A stretch of 64,000 nt of DNA from Rotaria sordida (GCA_905250125.1 CAJNOL010000335.1:94235-158234); one strand, 5' to 3'. Counted from the stretch's first letter, positions 19,173 to 32,100 are shown. Made by a program: numbers and translations. Notes: generated from the letters alone by a model not told the origin.

Positions 19173-22100
19173 ATGAATGTTTCCTTACGTTCAATTAGTA
19201 AAGATGATAATGAACAATTTAAAAAAAAATCAACATTGAATCGATTTTTATCATTTAATGAAAATACATTATTATCTGTTGAAAATCATCATTATTTAAA
19301 TACAGAAGTATGTAATGATTATTTAATAATAATATAAAATCTTATTATTATTAAATTCTAGTCGATAATAAAAGAAGCTAATAATAATAATAATCTAAAC
19401 AAAAATCATTCGATATCATTTTCTTATATATGTAAACAATGTTTAAAAATTTTTGTTTGTGATTACGGACTTAATTATCATATAAATATGTCTCATCCAA
19501 ATCAATCCATAATATGTTCTGATTGTAATATAAAATTTCGTACACATCGTGCACTTAAAAATCATCAACAACGTTTACATTTAATTTATTCTCAAGAGAA
19601 TTTACCTGATTATAGTTATATATCATCATATTTAGTTATTGCTTTTTCAACAAAACAATTTCCATTTATAGCTAAAAATGCATGTGAAGATAAACGTTTA
19701 CCATTAGGTAATTTTTCATCAAAATTATTTCAATGTCAACAATGTTTATTATCATTTCCATGTTCAAAAACCTTAAAATATCATTTATTAAATAAACATG
19801 AACAATATGAATATAAAATATGTCAAAATATTCTTTATGATATTATTTTACAAGTTGAACAAAATTTAACTATAAATAATGATAATAATAATAATAATGA
19901 TATTGAATCAATTAAATTTTTATTATCAAAACAAGCATCATATTTTGGACTTATTGATAAACAATTAGCAAAAAAAATTCATCATATAAAACAAGAACAA
20001 TATCGACATATATTTCCTACATGTCAACATCAAAATAGAACATGTGCTAATTTATGTTTAAATTATCTTTCATCATATAATAAACTTATACAAAATTATT
20101 CATATAAAATAACAAATGTACCAAAAGGAAATCCATTTATACAAGGTTCTATTTTATCAAAATCATTAAATAAATCATCAATAAATAGTTCAATAATATC
20201 TAAAGAATGTTCAAATACTAATCAAAAACGTTTATCTTTAAAACGAGTTAAATCATCATGTTCGGATGATTTATCGTCAGTACAATTGAAAAAAAAATTT
20301 CTGCCAACTATTGTACAACAATTTAAAGTAATTAAATGAAATTGGAAAAAAATAGTTTTATTCATTTGCTAATTGATTTTTCTTTGTTTAGACAAATGAA
20401 ACAAAACTTATTTCTAGTGAACAATCTTCATCTATTGTAGTCTCACTGAAAAAAACCGTAACTAAAAATAATCCTACTTATGGTAAATTATTCTTTAGTT
20501 TGTATTTAATCATCATAAAAAGTTATTATTAATAGAATTTATTATTAATATGCTAAGATCATGAATAAATGTATTAGACTTGAAACTAGGTTTTTTTTTA
20601 TCGAGTTTTATGGTTTGAATGTTCGAGAAAAAACGATTTGAAACTATATTCCTAGTCTACATCAAAATTTCATTTCTCAATTTTGATCTTAAACTTCGCA
20701 CTGCACAATGAGTGATGTCGAAGCATACTAAACACATTGATGATGGTCAAGGACAGTTATCCACTAATTCACAATCAAAACTAGAAATTTCATATCTCAA
20801 AATTTCAAGTTCACTTCTATACACTGCTTCTCACTAACTATTACATCTGCTAGTCTCATACAACTTTAAAAAAACTTAGGTCTTAATAAAAAATGAATTT
20901 AAAACTACATGATTTAGTTTTTTCTATCGACAATAGTAGCTGACGATTGAAAAAGTTCTTCAAGTAAAGGTAATACTATTCTTGACTTTTTCAAGGCAAT
21001 TATGTAAATATAAAGTGGTATGCTATTTTCAAGAACATTAAATAATAAGACACGGATATTGTTCTATATTAATTGTTGTAAAATACCACATGAAATGTTT
21101 TGAAACAGTTTCCCTTTGCTTGTTAGTTCTGGTGTGTATGGGACGTGACGCACTAAATAAACGATGTTCATATTAGAAATCTCAAGAGCTATATGAATTT
21201 GACTCGATCTATTTGTGAAGCTGTATTAATAAACTCTTTCTCAAAAGAAGTAATTTGTTAGTTGATGTATGAAAAAGGGACCGATTTCAAGTCTGGAATG
21301 TATTTATTGAAAATTGTTATGATTATTGCTTCTTTTTTTTATTTCTTAGTACGTTCGCTCTCTTCTATGTCGAGTAATTCATCAACATCAACTCGAACAT
21401 CCTCAAAAATTTCAAGACAACAACAATCTACGACATCGTTAAAACGTAGTATATCACCAACTATTACTCTAGCAGTTGAACGTTCAGCAGAAAAACGTCG
21501 TCGACAACGTGAACAACGAAAAGCAAGAGTTTCACCATCATCTAGTGTTGTTATTATTAAAACTAATGATGATATTGAACAAGAAAATGATGATGACGAT
21601 GAAGATGATAATAATAATAATGTTGTTTCTAGAAAAAGTGAACAATCAAAACAACAACGTCGAAGTAGACAACGACAAGCATCAAATAGTTCAGTTGAAT
21701 ATGTACAAATATTAAATCATGATCAACAATCAATATCATCATTAAATAATATTGAAAATTTAAAAGTTAAATCAAAAACAGATGATGAAGAAATTATTAT
21801 ATGTCATTCACCACCGTCAATTAAACAAATAATTCCATCATCGAATAAAAATCAATCAGAAAAATCTGTTAATGATAATGGTATATACAAAACTAATGGT
21901 CATCAGGTAATTCTAGAATCCTATTTCAACGTTGAATATAATAGCTAATTGAATTTATGGAGAAAAGAGAATCTACTTCCGAGGGAACCTATTCAAATGT
22001 CCCTTCCTTCAGCTTCAATGAGTTTTTGCCTATAGATACTACATAGTGTTCAAATAAAAACCTTAAAAGGTTTGAATTTCTATCGAATTTTTAATATGTC

Positions 22101-24448
22101 TATTTTCTAGACTTCAGGCTTTTCGAAATGTGGACCCTCTAGAAAAAAATTGATAGCTTAGTCAATCTCAATAGGAACTGAAATCTTTTTAGGGTTTTTA
22201 TTAGAACACTTTGTAGTATCATATAGACACAAAATCATTGAAATTGGAAGATCTAAAGATGTGCCCTCGTTAGTTTATTCTAGTGAATTAATCTTTGTAG
22301 AAGATCGTTGTATAAGATGTTTATTTAATTTTTTCCTCCATGTATATGTTATTGAAGAGAATTAAAAATAGTTAGGTAGAATGAGAATTTTATGGTTTTT
22401 TTTACTGGATTAAAGTTGATTCATTGAGAGAAAAATTTTGATACAGGCTAAAAAAGGAAGTCCTTTAAAATAAGCTTTAGTGTAAGGAACAATGGACAAC
22501 TTTATTTTGTTTTATCCTGTTGCACAGAACAAGACATCTTGCAGAACAGACAAAGCTTCTACTTTCATTTTCTATTTTGGCGAATAGATGTCGAATTCTT
22601 CGTCATCATCTTTCAATCGACTTATTTTTCTTTCCATCGAAATAATATGAATACCTTTTAAACTAATAATACATAAAGAAAAACAATGATAAGAAGATCT
22701 TATCTAATTATTCTGAGTTAAGACAAGTTTGTTTTTTTTTTAATATAATTAATTGCACTCTCAGGAATTAGTTTTTGCGACGTGTTAAAGTATATAATTT
22801 TAAATGAATTGATGTAGCACTTTGAGAGATGAAGAGTGAAATTTTTCATGTTATCTTTTTTTAAAAATTATTAATGTATCAGTTGTTGGTCCACATCTAT
22901 TTTAACATTCATAATCAGATATAAAGTCAGCTAGTATTTTTTTTTACAGTAAACTTGTAATCATTGTTGTCATTCTTCGATTTTCTTTTATTCTCATTTC
23001 AATCTTGAAGATATCTTAGTTCATTTAACTGACAATTGTGTGACTTTAGAATTTTAATCAAAAATTTATTTATTCACTATTGTGTCACTTCAGTTGGCTC
23101 ACAGTGAAGTAGGTAAAACAAGAGCAAAGTTTGGTATGTCTTGTACTCAAGAGGGAAGTCCCTCAACTAATAAGTTGCTTTTGAATTGGAACTATGTGCA
23201 TCGTGTAGATTTAAATTAGCTATGAATAACCTGAAAAGAACTCTAGCTCTTAGTTTATTGCTGTGGAGACACTCTAGTTTTACAATATATTTGGGTGTAG
23301 ATGCCGTTTTCTTTCGAGGAACATCAGGAAAACTGATTTTTGAATTCCGCATAGAAATTTAACACAGAGACAGACTTTAGCGAGAAGAATTTATTGTAAA
23401 AGTTTCTAGGCTTTTGATTTATCCTGAATCTGAATTAAGATCATCGAATGTACCAGATACACTTTTACCATAGTCGTATCTTAGGGTAGGAACATTGAAA
23501 AGATCTGAAATTTTCATAATAAACTATTCTCGATAAGGCCTGTTCCTACGACGAATTACGGCATCGAGTTAAAAAAAAATACTGTTAAACTGCAATATCT
23601 CCACACCAATAAGCTAAGAGTCCGAACTCTATTCAGGACATTCATAGTTCACTCGAGTCTATAAAATGCATATAGTCATGACTCAAAAGCGACCAATCAC
23701 TTGTGAGACTTTCTTGTTCAGCTCTGATGAAAATATTTCATGTAGTACATTTCTGTATTTTAATTACAACTATCTCAATTCAAACTATTAGAAAGTATCA
23801 TTTATCAAAAAATCTTTTAAGCAAAGTTTTGTAAAATCGATATTTGTCTTCTTTTTTGACATATATTTACAAATGATAGAAACCTGTTCTAATTCAAATA
23901 TGTCAAGTTAAAAAAAAAACGAATAGTTTTTGAAAAACTTCGTCTCATGTAAAGAATAGCTATTCGAAAAATATTTACAGTCTTTAATTCGTTTCAGTTC
24001 TAACTTGTTATAATTCGCAATGTTTTAGAAAATTTAATTTTCTACAGCAAAACAAAATCAAAAACTACCCTAATGTATCATTCTGAGAGATTATAAATGG
24101 CAAAAAAAAGAGCTTATGTTGTTTAGTACAAATAAATCGTTTTAATTTATTCAAATATTTGTTCACAACTATTTTTATCTTCTTCAATAATATCTAAGTA
24201 TCCAACAGAGAAGAAAATATATAGATAATTGACGTCGTTCAAGAGAACGATTAAAATTCAAATACTTATTTATTTTTCATTTTTAGACACCTGATTATGA
24301 TGAAAATGTTCGTGTTCGTTGTAAAGTTTGTGGTGAAATACTTCAAGGACGAAGCCGTTTTTCACAACATGTATTAACAATGCATTCACATCTTGTAAAA
24401 AATAATATAGCCAATATAAAACAACAGCCGACTACGGTAGTTCGATGA
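19173..24448 (+). CDS. C2H2 zinc-finger protein, probable DNA-binding regulator
   Basis: Five exons, 19173-19307, 19362-20327, 20392-20482, 21350-21906 and 24287-24448, give 636 residues with all phases closing. Exon 2 carries two adjacent C2H2 fingers (CKQCLKIFVCDYGLNYHINMS start, then CSDCNIKFRTHRALKNHQQR) and a third further on (CQQCLLSFPCSKTLKYHLLN). Exon 5 carries a last finger (CKVCGEILQGRSRFSQHVL). Exon 4 encodes a basic RRRQREQRKAR patch, likely a nuclear localisation signal, and Ser- and Asp/Asn-rich low complexity. The segment before finger 3 (FSTKQFPFIAKNACE) faintly recalls RREB1/hindsight proteins, but I cannot confirm that. Introns 3 and 4 are long (867 bp and 2380 bp), and intron 4 contains palindromic element A copy 2. 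The stop upstream of 19173 in the same frame supports the chosen start. Confidence 0.82.
21973..22273. mobile_element. palindromic element A, copy 2 (intron 4 of zinc-finger gene)
   Basis: Imperfect inverted repeat of about 300 bp. The left arm includes CGAGGGAACC, then TTGCCTATAGATACTACATA. The right arm has the inverse, TATGTAGTATC-like sequence then GATGTGCCCTCG. It shares arms with copies at about 8621-9025 and 38391-38987 but lacks the long interior palindrome of the third copy, so it looks like an internally deleted derivative. Confidence 0.75.
22274..24286. other. remaining part of long intron 4 of the zinc-finger gene
   Basis: This is 2 kb of intronic DNA with no recognised exon, RNA gene or clear element. 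It is AT-rich with several poly-T runs. Confidence 0.4.
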
Positions 24449-25626
24449 GATATACACAATGCTCTATATTAAAGATTAGTTCGTCTTTCGTTTTTTCAAA
24501 GCTATTTGACTGAAGTTGATTTTAAAATATCGAAAAAACTGAACACAAAACTTCTTCAATAAGAATGCCAGGTTATCAAAAAAAAAAAAAACAATGTTTG
24601 CAACTGTTTTCTTTTCCTTGTGTTTTCTGGATTTTGTTTGTGGCCTTTTTTTTGTGCGTATGTCAATAAAATGATATGAATGAACTACTTTTTTTTTTTT
24701 ATTACGACAGAGATAGATGATGGAGGCGAAAACAATGAGGTTTGAATGAGCAAGAGTAGACCGTGTCTTATCAGGTGTCGGAGGACTGATGGGGAGGCAT
24801 CTCACCGAAGACCGAGTAGGTCTTCCCAGAATTTGTGGTTCTTCCATGTATTTGTGTCTGTGCTCTCAAAGATAGATGTTCGCTCTCACGGAGTTTTAAG
24901 TCATTCCTTTGAAAGAGAAAGTCTAGATAAAACACTGTGACCAGACTCAAACACTTGTTTCTCATTCTACTAGATTAATAAATCTATGCAATGCATTCAA
25001 AGTCTAGTATAAAAGTCAATATTTTCACCGACTCACAGTAATATTTGTCCATTGAGACAGATTTTCAAGACGTTTTTGAGAAGGTAATGACTTTTTTTAT
25101 GACTAAATGCTGAATCGTATTTAAGTGATGACTCGAACTTGCATTCCTTAGTTACAATTAAGATAGAACTATGCAAGAAACTTAACTTAGATCATCTGGA
25201 AATTTCTACCAATAATCTTCTATGTCTTCATTATACAAACATACATAACCTTTAAATATGTTCAGCACCGTGCACCATCTGCGCACTAATAGAATTGTTT
25301 TTTTTTGTGCACACAGCTGCTCGGATGTCATTCTCTTCTCGGTAAAGCAGATCGAAAACGCTTCCTTTGAAGATCAAAATTTGTCGAAAACAAACGTGGA
25401 CATGTTTCTTTAAGTGCACGTATTTTGAAACGAATTGCCATTTCTTTTCTAATCTACATCGGTGTTAAAAGCTAAAAAATTTGATTTCGAAACAAAAAGC
25501 AAGTGTTTCATATACATGGCATTCGGAAAAAGTCGTCGTCTGCCTTCACCAATTGTCGATGCCAGAATTAAAGAGGCGTGAGTATAGCGCCAATAATTCA
25601 AGGAAACAAGAAGTTATGAATATATA
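24449..25626. other. intergenic region with an orphan first-exon-like segment
   Basis: No complete gene. At 25515-25576 (+) an ATG opens a 62-nt segment with G/C-richer, coding-like composition (MAFGKSRRLPSPIVDARIKE) followed at once by GTGAGTAT, a good donor. No matching downstream exon was found in this window, and palindromic element C starts 50 bp further on. About 24740-24850 is locally GC-richer without a recognisable product. Confidence 0.3.
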
Positions 25627-26468
25627 GTTTTCATTAACCGATAAAGGACTCTAAGAAATGTAAACGTATAGAGAAACCAAGGATTATAGTACTCTCTACA
25701 ATACTTTATTTGTGAAATTTGTTAAAGAATAGGCTCATTCGAATATATGAGATCTGAATCAATCGGATTGAAATTTGTAGAGTACATAGCCCAAAGGTAG
25801 TTCAATGTGTCCTGAAAATTTTACCGAAAAATCTCTTAACGGACTTGAATGACATAGACGTCATTAGCATTCCCAGCAAAAGACTCCAGTGTACGTTCTA
25901 TTTGAGCTAATGGGCTCATCTTTTGTATGGATAAATATCGTAGCCTAGAATTCAATTCAATGCAGTAACATCATAACTCATTCACAGGAATGAGGAAAAT
26001 GCAACAAAACACTAATTTTTAATCTCTACAACTTTCAGAGTAGAACACGCCGGCTTTCTTGGAGAAAAATATAATCCCTAGTAGTATTTTCGTCGATTTT
26101 CCTCATTTGTGCGAGCAAGTTATGACGTGATCGCATTGTATTGAAGTCTAGACTACGATATTCGTTCACACAAAAGATCAGTCCGTTAACTCAAATAGGA
26201 CGTGCATCGAGACCTTCTACAGAACGAGCTGATAACTTCGGTACTATTGAAATCCTATAAGAGTTTTTGTCGATGAAATTTTTAGGGCACATTAGACTAC
26301 CGTTGGGTTACATACACTACAAATTTAAATCCGATTCATTCAGATTTCATGATCCAACGAGTCTATTCTTTAAGCAATTTCGCACATAAAATTTTCTGAA
26401 GAGTACTACAAGCTTTGATTTCTGTATACTCTCATATCCCTGAGGTTCCTCTATCGATTAATGAAAAC
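25627..26468. mobile_element. 842-bp near-complete palindrome (element C)
   Basis: The two halves are imperfect reverse complements along almost their whole length, with arms of roughly 400 bp. The left arm starts GTTTTCATTAACCGATAAAG, and the reverse complement of the right arm starts GTTTTCATTAATCGATAGAG. Further in, the arms share TTGAAATTTGTAG / TTTAAATTTGTAG, CGAATATCGTAG-like and GAGGAAAAT blocks. No transposase is encoded. The structure is that of a foldback-type non-autonomous element. Confidence 0.78.
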
Positions 26469-26733
26469 CACATATTTACAATTTCTTGAATTATTTGCAT
26501 CATTTATCGAATGGCTAGAGTAGAATGAAATGTAAAGCTATTGATCTTATATGTAGAAAAATAAAACAACTTGAATAAATTATAATTCATATTTAAAATT
26601 TTTATTTATCAAAATATTCTAGCATTTAAACTTATAACAAAAAAAGTGAATTCAAATTTCAAAAACATTTAGTTGCATAACTAAAACGTAATGGAGTTAA
26701 ACGGATTGATAAAAATATCGAAGATGAATTTGA

Positions 26734-29700
26734 TTAAATAAAATCTCTGATAAATTTTTCAATAAATGGTAATATTTGTTTACGAGATGCATGAACATTT
26801 TTTTGATCAAAAAATTTAATATGTTGGTGATTCATCGGTAAAGTACGTTCATGTAAATTAAGTTTAAGTTCTTTCCTTTGAATATATTCATAAATCGGTT
26901 GTATGTATTCAATTTTTTTAATATAAAAACCTAATTGACGTTTTGTTTCTTCGTTCTTAATTTCTACAGAAGTCATAATAACACCATCAGCATTATCATT
27001 TTTTAATAAAAATTCATTTATATCGTTCATTGTTTTTAACTCTCCAATTAATTTCTAAGAAAAGACAAAGGTGAAATAATAAGAATATATTACCTAATCT
27101 TCCCCACAGAATAGAAGTCCAATCTCAAGCTGATAATCTTCCAAATGTAATAGAATCCCACTTTAGCTGAATGAACGCAAAATAGTCATGTAAATCATCT
27201 TCAATACTGTTACCGTTTTAGGATTACACATAGTCTAGAAATGAAACGAAGTAAATTTTGATTAAGGTAACAGAAATATAAACAAATCTTTAACTGAAAA
27301 ATGAAACATCTCACAAAACTGAACGATGATCGATTGAAATTACATGACCAATTTTTGGACTCAAAAAAAGTGCTAGTATGAGATGAGTGCAATATACATT
27401 ATCGAAACATTCATAAGATCTGAACTACCTGTTTCACAAGAATGAGAAACTCTCATTTGGTAGTAAAAAGTTTATTTTATAATTCTTTCAAGCTAATTGA
27501 AATAGATCTTCTTGTGTTTCTGAACTGTACAAAAGTGTTGATAGATGCCTCATACATGTTTTTTCTCAACTTCTCCAAAGCTCAATTATTTTTCAAAGCA
27601 AAATATTAAAGGTGGGGATCCCTCATACAACACACCCTCAAATTTAGTCAGTTTATAGGAAGTCCCTCCAAGTATCTAAATATTAATGTATCGTTTGGAT
27701 TGGATAAGATCTAACAGAGGTTATGAAATTTACAAAATTTGATGTCAGCAGAAGAAGTAATCCTCATCAAGTCTCCTACTCGTACAATGTCTTTCAGAAA
27801 ATTTTTCTTTCAGAAGAAATGTCATTCTCCTAAAATTGAAGGCACCACAATGCGTCAGAAGATGAAGTCCAGCGTACCATGATAAATAGAGGTTTTGTGA
27901 AACGTTAAATTATAAGTTTTAGCATTATTCGTTTTCAATAAAATTTTGTATGTACAAGTGCCTGATCATCAGGTATATTATCTCCAAATTACACGACAAT
28001 TGGATGTTGTATTGAAGAAATATAAAAACAATTAATCCGTGCCATAATTTTGATATAACATAGAATATGCAAAAATCACTGAAAACATCGACATTTTAAT
28101 TCTAAAATACCATTATTTTCAGTGATCTTTTTCATCTTCTAAACTATATCAAAATTACCAAAAATAAATTTTATATTTCTTTAATACAGCGTCCAATTTG
28201 GATAGACACTTGTACATACAAACTTTCATTCAAAACAAGTCATGCTAAAGTGTATAACTTCACAGTCTCTATTTTTCATAGTATGCTAGACCTCACTCTC
28301 AAACATATATCTTAGAGCCTTGAACTTCAGGAGAACGACATTTCTTCTGAAAGAAAAATTTCCTGAAAAGCATTGTAAGAGTAGGAGATTTAATAAGGAT
28401 TACTTTTTTCTACTGACATCAAATAAGCAAATTCCCTAACTTCTGTTAGATCTTATTCAATCCAAAAGATATTATAATATTCTGACATTTGAAAGTTTTC
28501 TCTGCAAGCGAACCAAATTTGAGAGCATATTGTAGGGGGTATCTCTCTTAAGATGCACGAAATATTGATGACAGATGAACATGTGAATGAGAAAAGTAGC
28601 GTAATGAACGCATTACTCAAGTTATCTGATAACATGGAACTAGAAACGTATAGAAGTCAATTCTTGGTCCATCGAGAACTATCAAAGTTCTCAGACAGTT
28701 TGAAAACTTCAATTTATCGAATCTTGTGCACTTCTGTGCTTGCAAGCGGAATCGAATCATAGCTACAAGACAAAAAAAGTTGATCGCAATAGAAGCCCAT
28801 CTAAAATTTTGACTTGCGAAATAAGTTCAAAATTCAGTGAACTACTATTCTATGAGAAGGCTTACTTCAACTGTATAATTCGTTGGTAAGCTGGACATAA
28901 TAAGACGCAAATTTGGTGTAACAATTTGTTTAGCATCTTTTTGTAATAAATCTTGAACCGATAATCCTATATATTTAATTTTTAAATATATTTTTATTTG
29001 TTTAAAAAATTTCATTTACCTGTTACATCACAAGAACTTTGTCTTAAATTTCTATATAATTCTGAATCATCAGCAGAGTGTGAACGAAAATTTTGAAGCT
29101 TTGCATAGATTTGCCAATCTTTTTCTGTTGTTTTACCAGCACTTGGTGAAAAATTAATTGTATCAAATAAAATTGGTCCTTGAAGAAAGAAAAGAAAAAT
29201 AAATTTTTTTCTTAAATTTCTTTTGTTTATTTAATTAACAGTTAATAAATATGCAATTTCTTCTGTCATTTGAAAATTTGATGTAAGTAATTTTTCAGCA
29301 ATTAATGTACAACATGAACCAACTAGTTCAATTTTAATTGCCGATGAACTGATTCATAAAACAAAATAAAAGAATTTTTGTTTGAACAAACAAAAAACAA
29401 TTGTTTTTTCAATACTTTTGTAAAATAATTGAATCTTCTTTTATTTGATGATGATCAATTATTTCTATTACAACTTTATTTAATTGTGAACGTAAATAAT
29501 GATGATCAACAAGAATTATTTCAAGTTTTTTCTTATCATATAATTCATTTAAATTAATATCATCAATAAATATAACATTTGAATAATTCTCTTTCAGAAA
29601 CCAACGAATTTCAGTACGTAAACGAAATGTTGATGGATTAGTATTCATTATAGGTAAATAAAGAATTTCATTTTGATTTGAACAAGTCTAATTTTGAAAA

Positions 29701-29851
29701 CTCAATGATTAAATTCAATAATTTTATTTTATTTTATTTAACATACAATATGAAGAAAATATGCATAGACGCAAGCACTTATAGTTGAATCCAAATCACA
29801 AGATTCATTACCCAAAACGATTCGTATCAGACGAAATTGATTAATGTTAGT
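26734..29851 (-). CDS. PRUNE1: PRUNE-like DHH phosphoesterase (exopolyphosphatase family), 5' end unresolved
   Basis: Exons 29851-29747 (start uncertain), 29687-29416, 29348-29240, 29178-29020, 28966-28866 and 27054-26734. Prune proteins hydrolyse short-chain polyphosphate, and some hydrolyse cyclic nucleotides. The motifs are in order: VLGNESCDLDS (motif I), VDHH (the DHH signature) and a nearby DHHQI, then LFDTINFS (the later metal-binding Asp), and a C-terminal DHHA2-type region ending ASRKQILPFIEKF. Two oddities appear. No ATG lies in the first exon, so an upstream coding exon is missing or lies beyond element G. The exon 29240/29178 junction is out by one base: the protein continues correctly only if one extra G is present or splicing is non-canonical. 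The last intron (28865-27055, 1.8 kb) contains palindromic element D. Confidence 0.82.
27604..28552. mobile_element. about 950-bp palindromic element D in PRUNE intron
   Basis: Long imperfect inverted repeat. The left arm carries CCCTCATACAACACACCCTC, AAGATCTAACAGAGGTTATG and TTTTTCTTTCAGAAGAAATG. The reverse complement of the right arm carries the corresponding CCCCCTACAATATGCTCTC, AAGATCTAACAGAAGTTAGG and TTTTTCTTTCAGAAGAAATG. A shorter inner inverted repeat surrounds the centre (GTATGTACAAGTG / CACTTGTACATAC). There is no coding capacity. It accounts for about half of an otherwise anomalously long intron. Confidence 0.75.
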
Positions 29852-30110
29852 CTTTTAATTGAATATAGATATATTTTCAATTAATAATGAGCAATATTTT
29901 TCTATCACAATGTATTGATTTTCAAGTTCCCGTATTCTCAAAATTAGTTTTTCGATATAGTACATGGAATTTTAATGAAAGTTTTTAGTTATGTTAAATC
30001 AATAGAGGTATCCATAAAGCTTAATTATCATTTCCAAAGTTTAACATTAAAAAATTGTCCGAACATCAACGTTTAGAATACTTCTTAGACGTGCAATTTA
30101 ATTTCCAGTA
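29852..30110. other. possible PRUNE upstream exon region
   Basis: On the minus strand a frame starting ATGTACTATATCGAA (near 29971) looks weakly coding for about 35 codons but has no convincing donor that joins to the PRUNE exon at 29851. The true PRUNE start may be here or upstream of element G. Confidence 0.2.
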
Positions 30111-30694
30111 TATAGTGACGAATAAAAATTTTGAGCAGTTGTATTTTTGGGTTCTCTTCTCGATGGTAATAGTTAGGAGGAGTTTGAAAAAACATTTGAG
30201 TCTCTAAAAGGATTCTCTATCAAGATTGGTGAATCTAAAAACTTCAATAGAACTGCTTGGATGGGAATGTCTGAAAAACCAAGATCTTCAAAACCAGTTT
30301 TCTGACATCTATTTGAAGCTTTTTTGAAATGATTTTATTTGATAGAGCAAAATGAGATGTCTCAACTCTCTTCATTATATTCCTACATCGAACTGCATTC
30401 AATATTTACCGAAGACCCAAGAAGCATTTTTCCTTTGTTTTTATGAAAAATTTCAATCATTTTTGTCGTGTTTACCGCTTTGAAACCGTCTATAAATTGA
30501 ATGCAGTTCGACAAAGAAAGGTCATGAAGAGAGTCGAAACATCTCATTTTGCTTTCTCAAATAAAATCATTCCCACAAAGCATCAAATGAGTTCTAAAAA
30601 CTGATTTTCCAGACATTCTCGTCCAAGCAATCCCATTGAAGTTTTTAGAAATAGTCAAAAATACAATAGCCATAAACTTATATCCGTCACTATA
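30111..30694. mobile_element. 584-bp palindromic element G with TATAGTGACG ends
   Basis: Exact 10-bp terminal inverted repeats (TATAGTGACG at 30111-30120, CGTCACTATA at 30685-30694) bound an imperfect palindrome with arms of about 280 bp. Both arms share GAATGTCTG, ATGATTTTATTTGA, AAAATGAGATGT, CTCTCTTCAT and CGAACTGCATTCAAT. The outermost TA on each side could be a TA target duplication, as in Tc1/mariner-type MITEs. It is non-coding and lies upstream of PRUNE exon 1 as found here. Confidence 0.8.
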
Positions 30695-32100
30695 CGTCAA
30701 ATGACAGACTATGAGGTTCTTTTGATGGAAAGAAAGCTCTACACTACTTCGAATAAGAGGAAGGACTTTATGAATTGATACTGTTTTCTTTTTATTTTCT
30801 GGAAGTCAAAACCTAGAAGATCTAGAAATATCATATCAAACTGTTTAGAGAAACTACCTAGGAATGCAATAATTGTGATAACCAGTCCACCGGTAACAGC
30901 TAATAGAAATTTTCTGCATTTGATCTTTTTTGTCAAGAAAAATCTATGTTACGAAAATAAAGATTGTCAGGTTTGAGAAATCATACTCGAATATTTTCAG
31001 AAATCGATTAGGAATTCAGACTCCTCGAGAATGACAATCTTTAGTTAAATGTAATAGATAATCATTATGTTTGTAAAATAGACTTTTCTTGACGAGAAAA
31101 TCAAACTCACACATTTTTCATTAGGTATTACATGCGGCTAGTAAATACCGATTACCAGTCCATAATTGTTATCGGTTCGAATCACTAAACCATGATCATA
31201 ATTACATTTCTAAAAATCTACCTTATGTTTATCATTGATCTCTCTTTTCTCATCCTAAATGCAAGTACTATATTATCGAATGAAAAAATCCCTGAGTACT
31301 CTTGAACAAAATGTACTGAAAAGATATTTATTAAGAGTTTGATCATCAATACAAAAGTTTGGTTTAAGGGAAACATTAAAAATTTTTATCTCGCATTTTT
31401 CTTGCTTATCATTAGACACGATCGTGTTAAATATCAAACACTAAACTTATCCAAACCATATTATACTATGTTTCTAGTAATACATACAATTAATAGCAGA
31501 TGCCAGTACTCAGTTTTTACCTAGATTTACACAGGAATACTACCATAGATATCTTTAGACACTTCCGATATATCTCTCAGAAATGTTTCAAAATTAAAAA
31601 TTTATTTTTATGAATTATTAAAGAAAAAAGATATCTTCGAAGATGCACCTCGATATTTATCTCAAACATGGCAATTTTTGACGAGAAATCATTTAGTATT
31701 TATCAATACATTGTAGAAAAATATTTATCATTCTACATGCAAATGCTTTTCTCCTACCAATTGTAATTTGGCATATATTAAATAATCATGAAAGTTCATT
31801 CTTGACTCAATAGAATCTAGAAACTAAATCAGATTCAATATTACCTTTTATATGAGTTTTTTTTCTTTAAGAAAGTTTTTATACCGAACATGGAAAAGAA
31901 AAATTTGTTAATTGCTTTTGTTTTGTTTTTATTTCGACATGCTATTTTAAATATTGTGTTGCACAAATTTTATATATACACGTACATTAAATCATATAAA
32001 TAGTCCCAAAAATAAAACAAAAAGGAATACAAGGAGCATGTTTATAAAAAAAAAAATAATATTTATACATTATATCAGATAAACTGATACAAAAAAAATG
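30695..32100. other. intergenic region
   Basis: AT-rich sequence between PRUNE and RNF141-like genes (both -). A TTCGAATC box at about 31180-31190 resembles a tRNA T-arm, but I could not fold a tRNA around it. No supported gene. Confidence 0.4.

Noticed and set aside
24746..24965. Overlapping frames on both strands in a GC-richer patch
   Set aside because: No motif; both strands are open only because of base composition.
31130..31200. Possible tRNA around a TTCGAATC box
   Set aside because: Neither the acceptor stem nor the D-arm pairs; the box alone is too short to support a tRNA.
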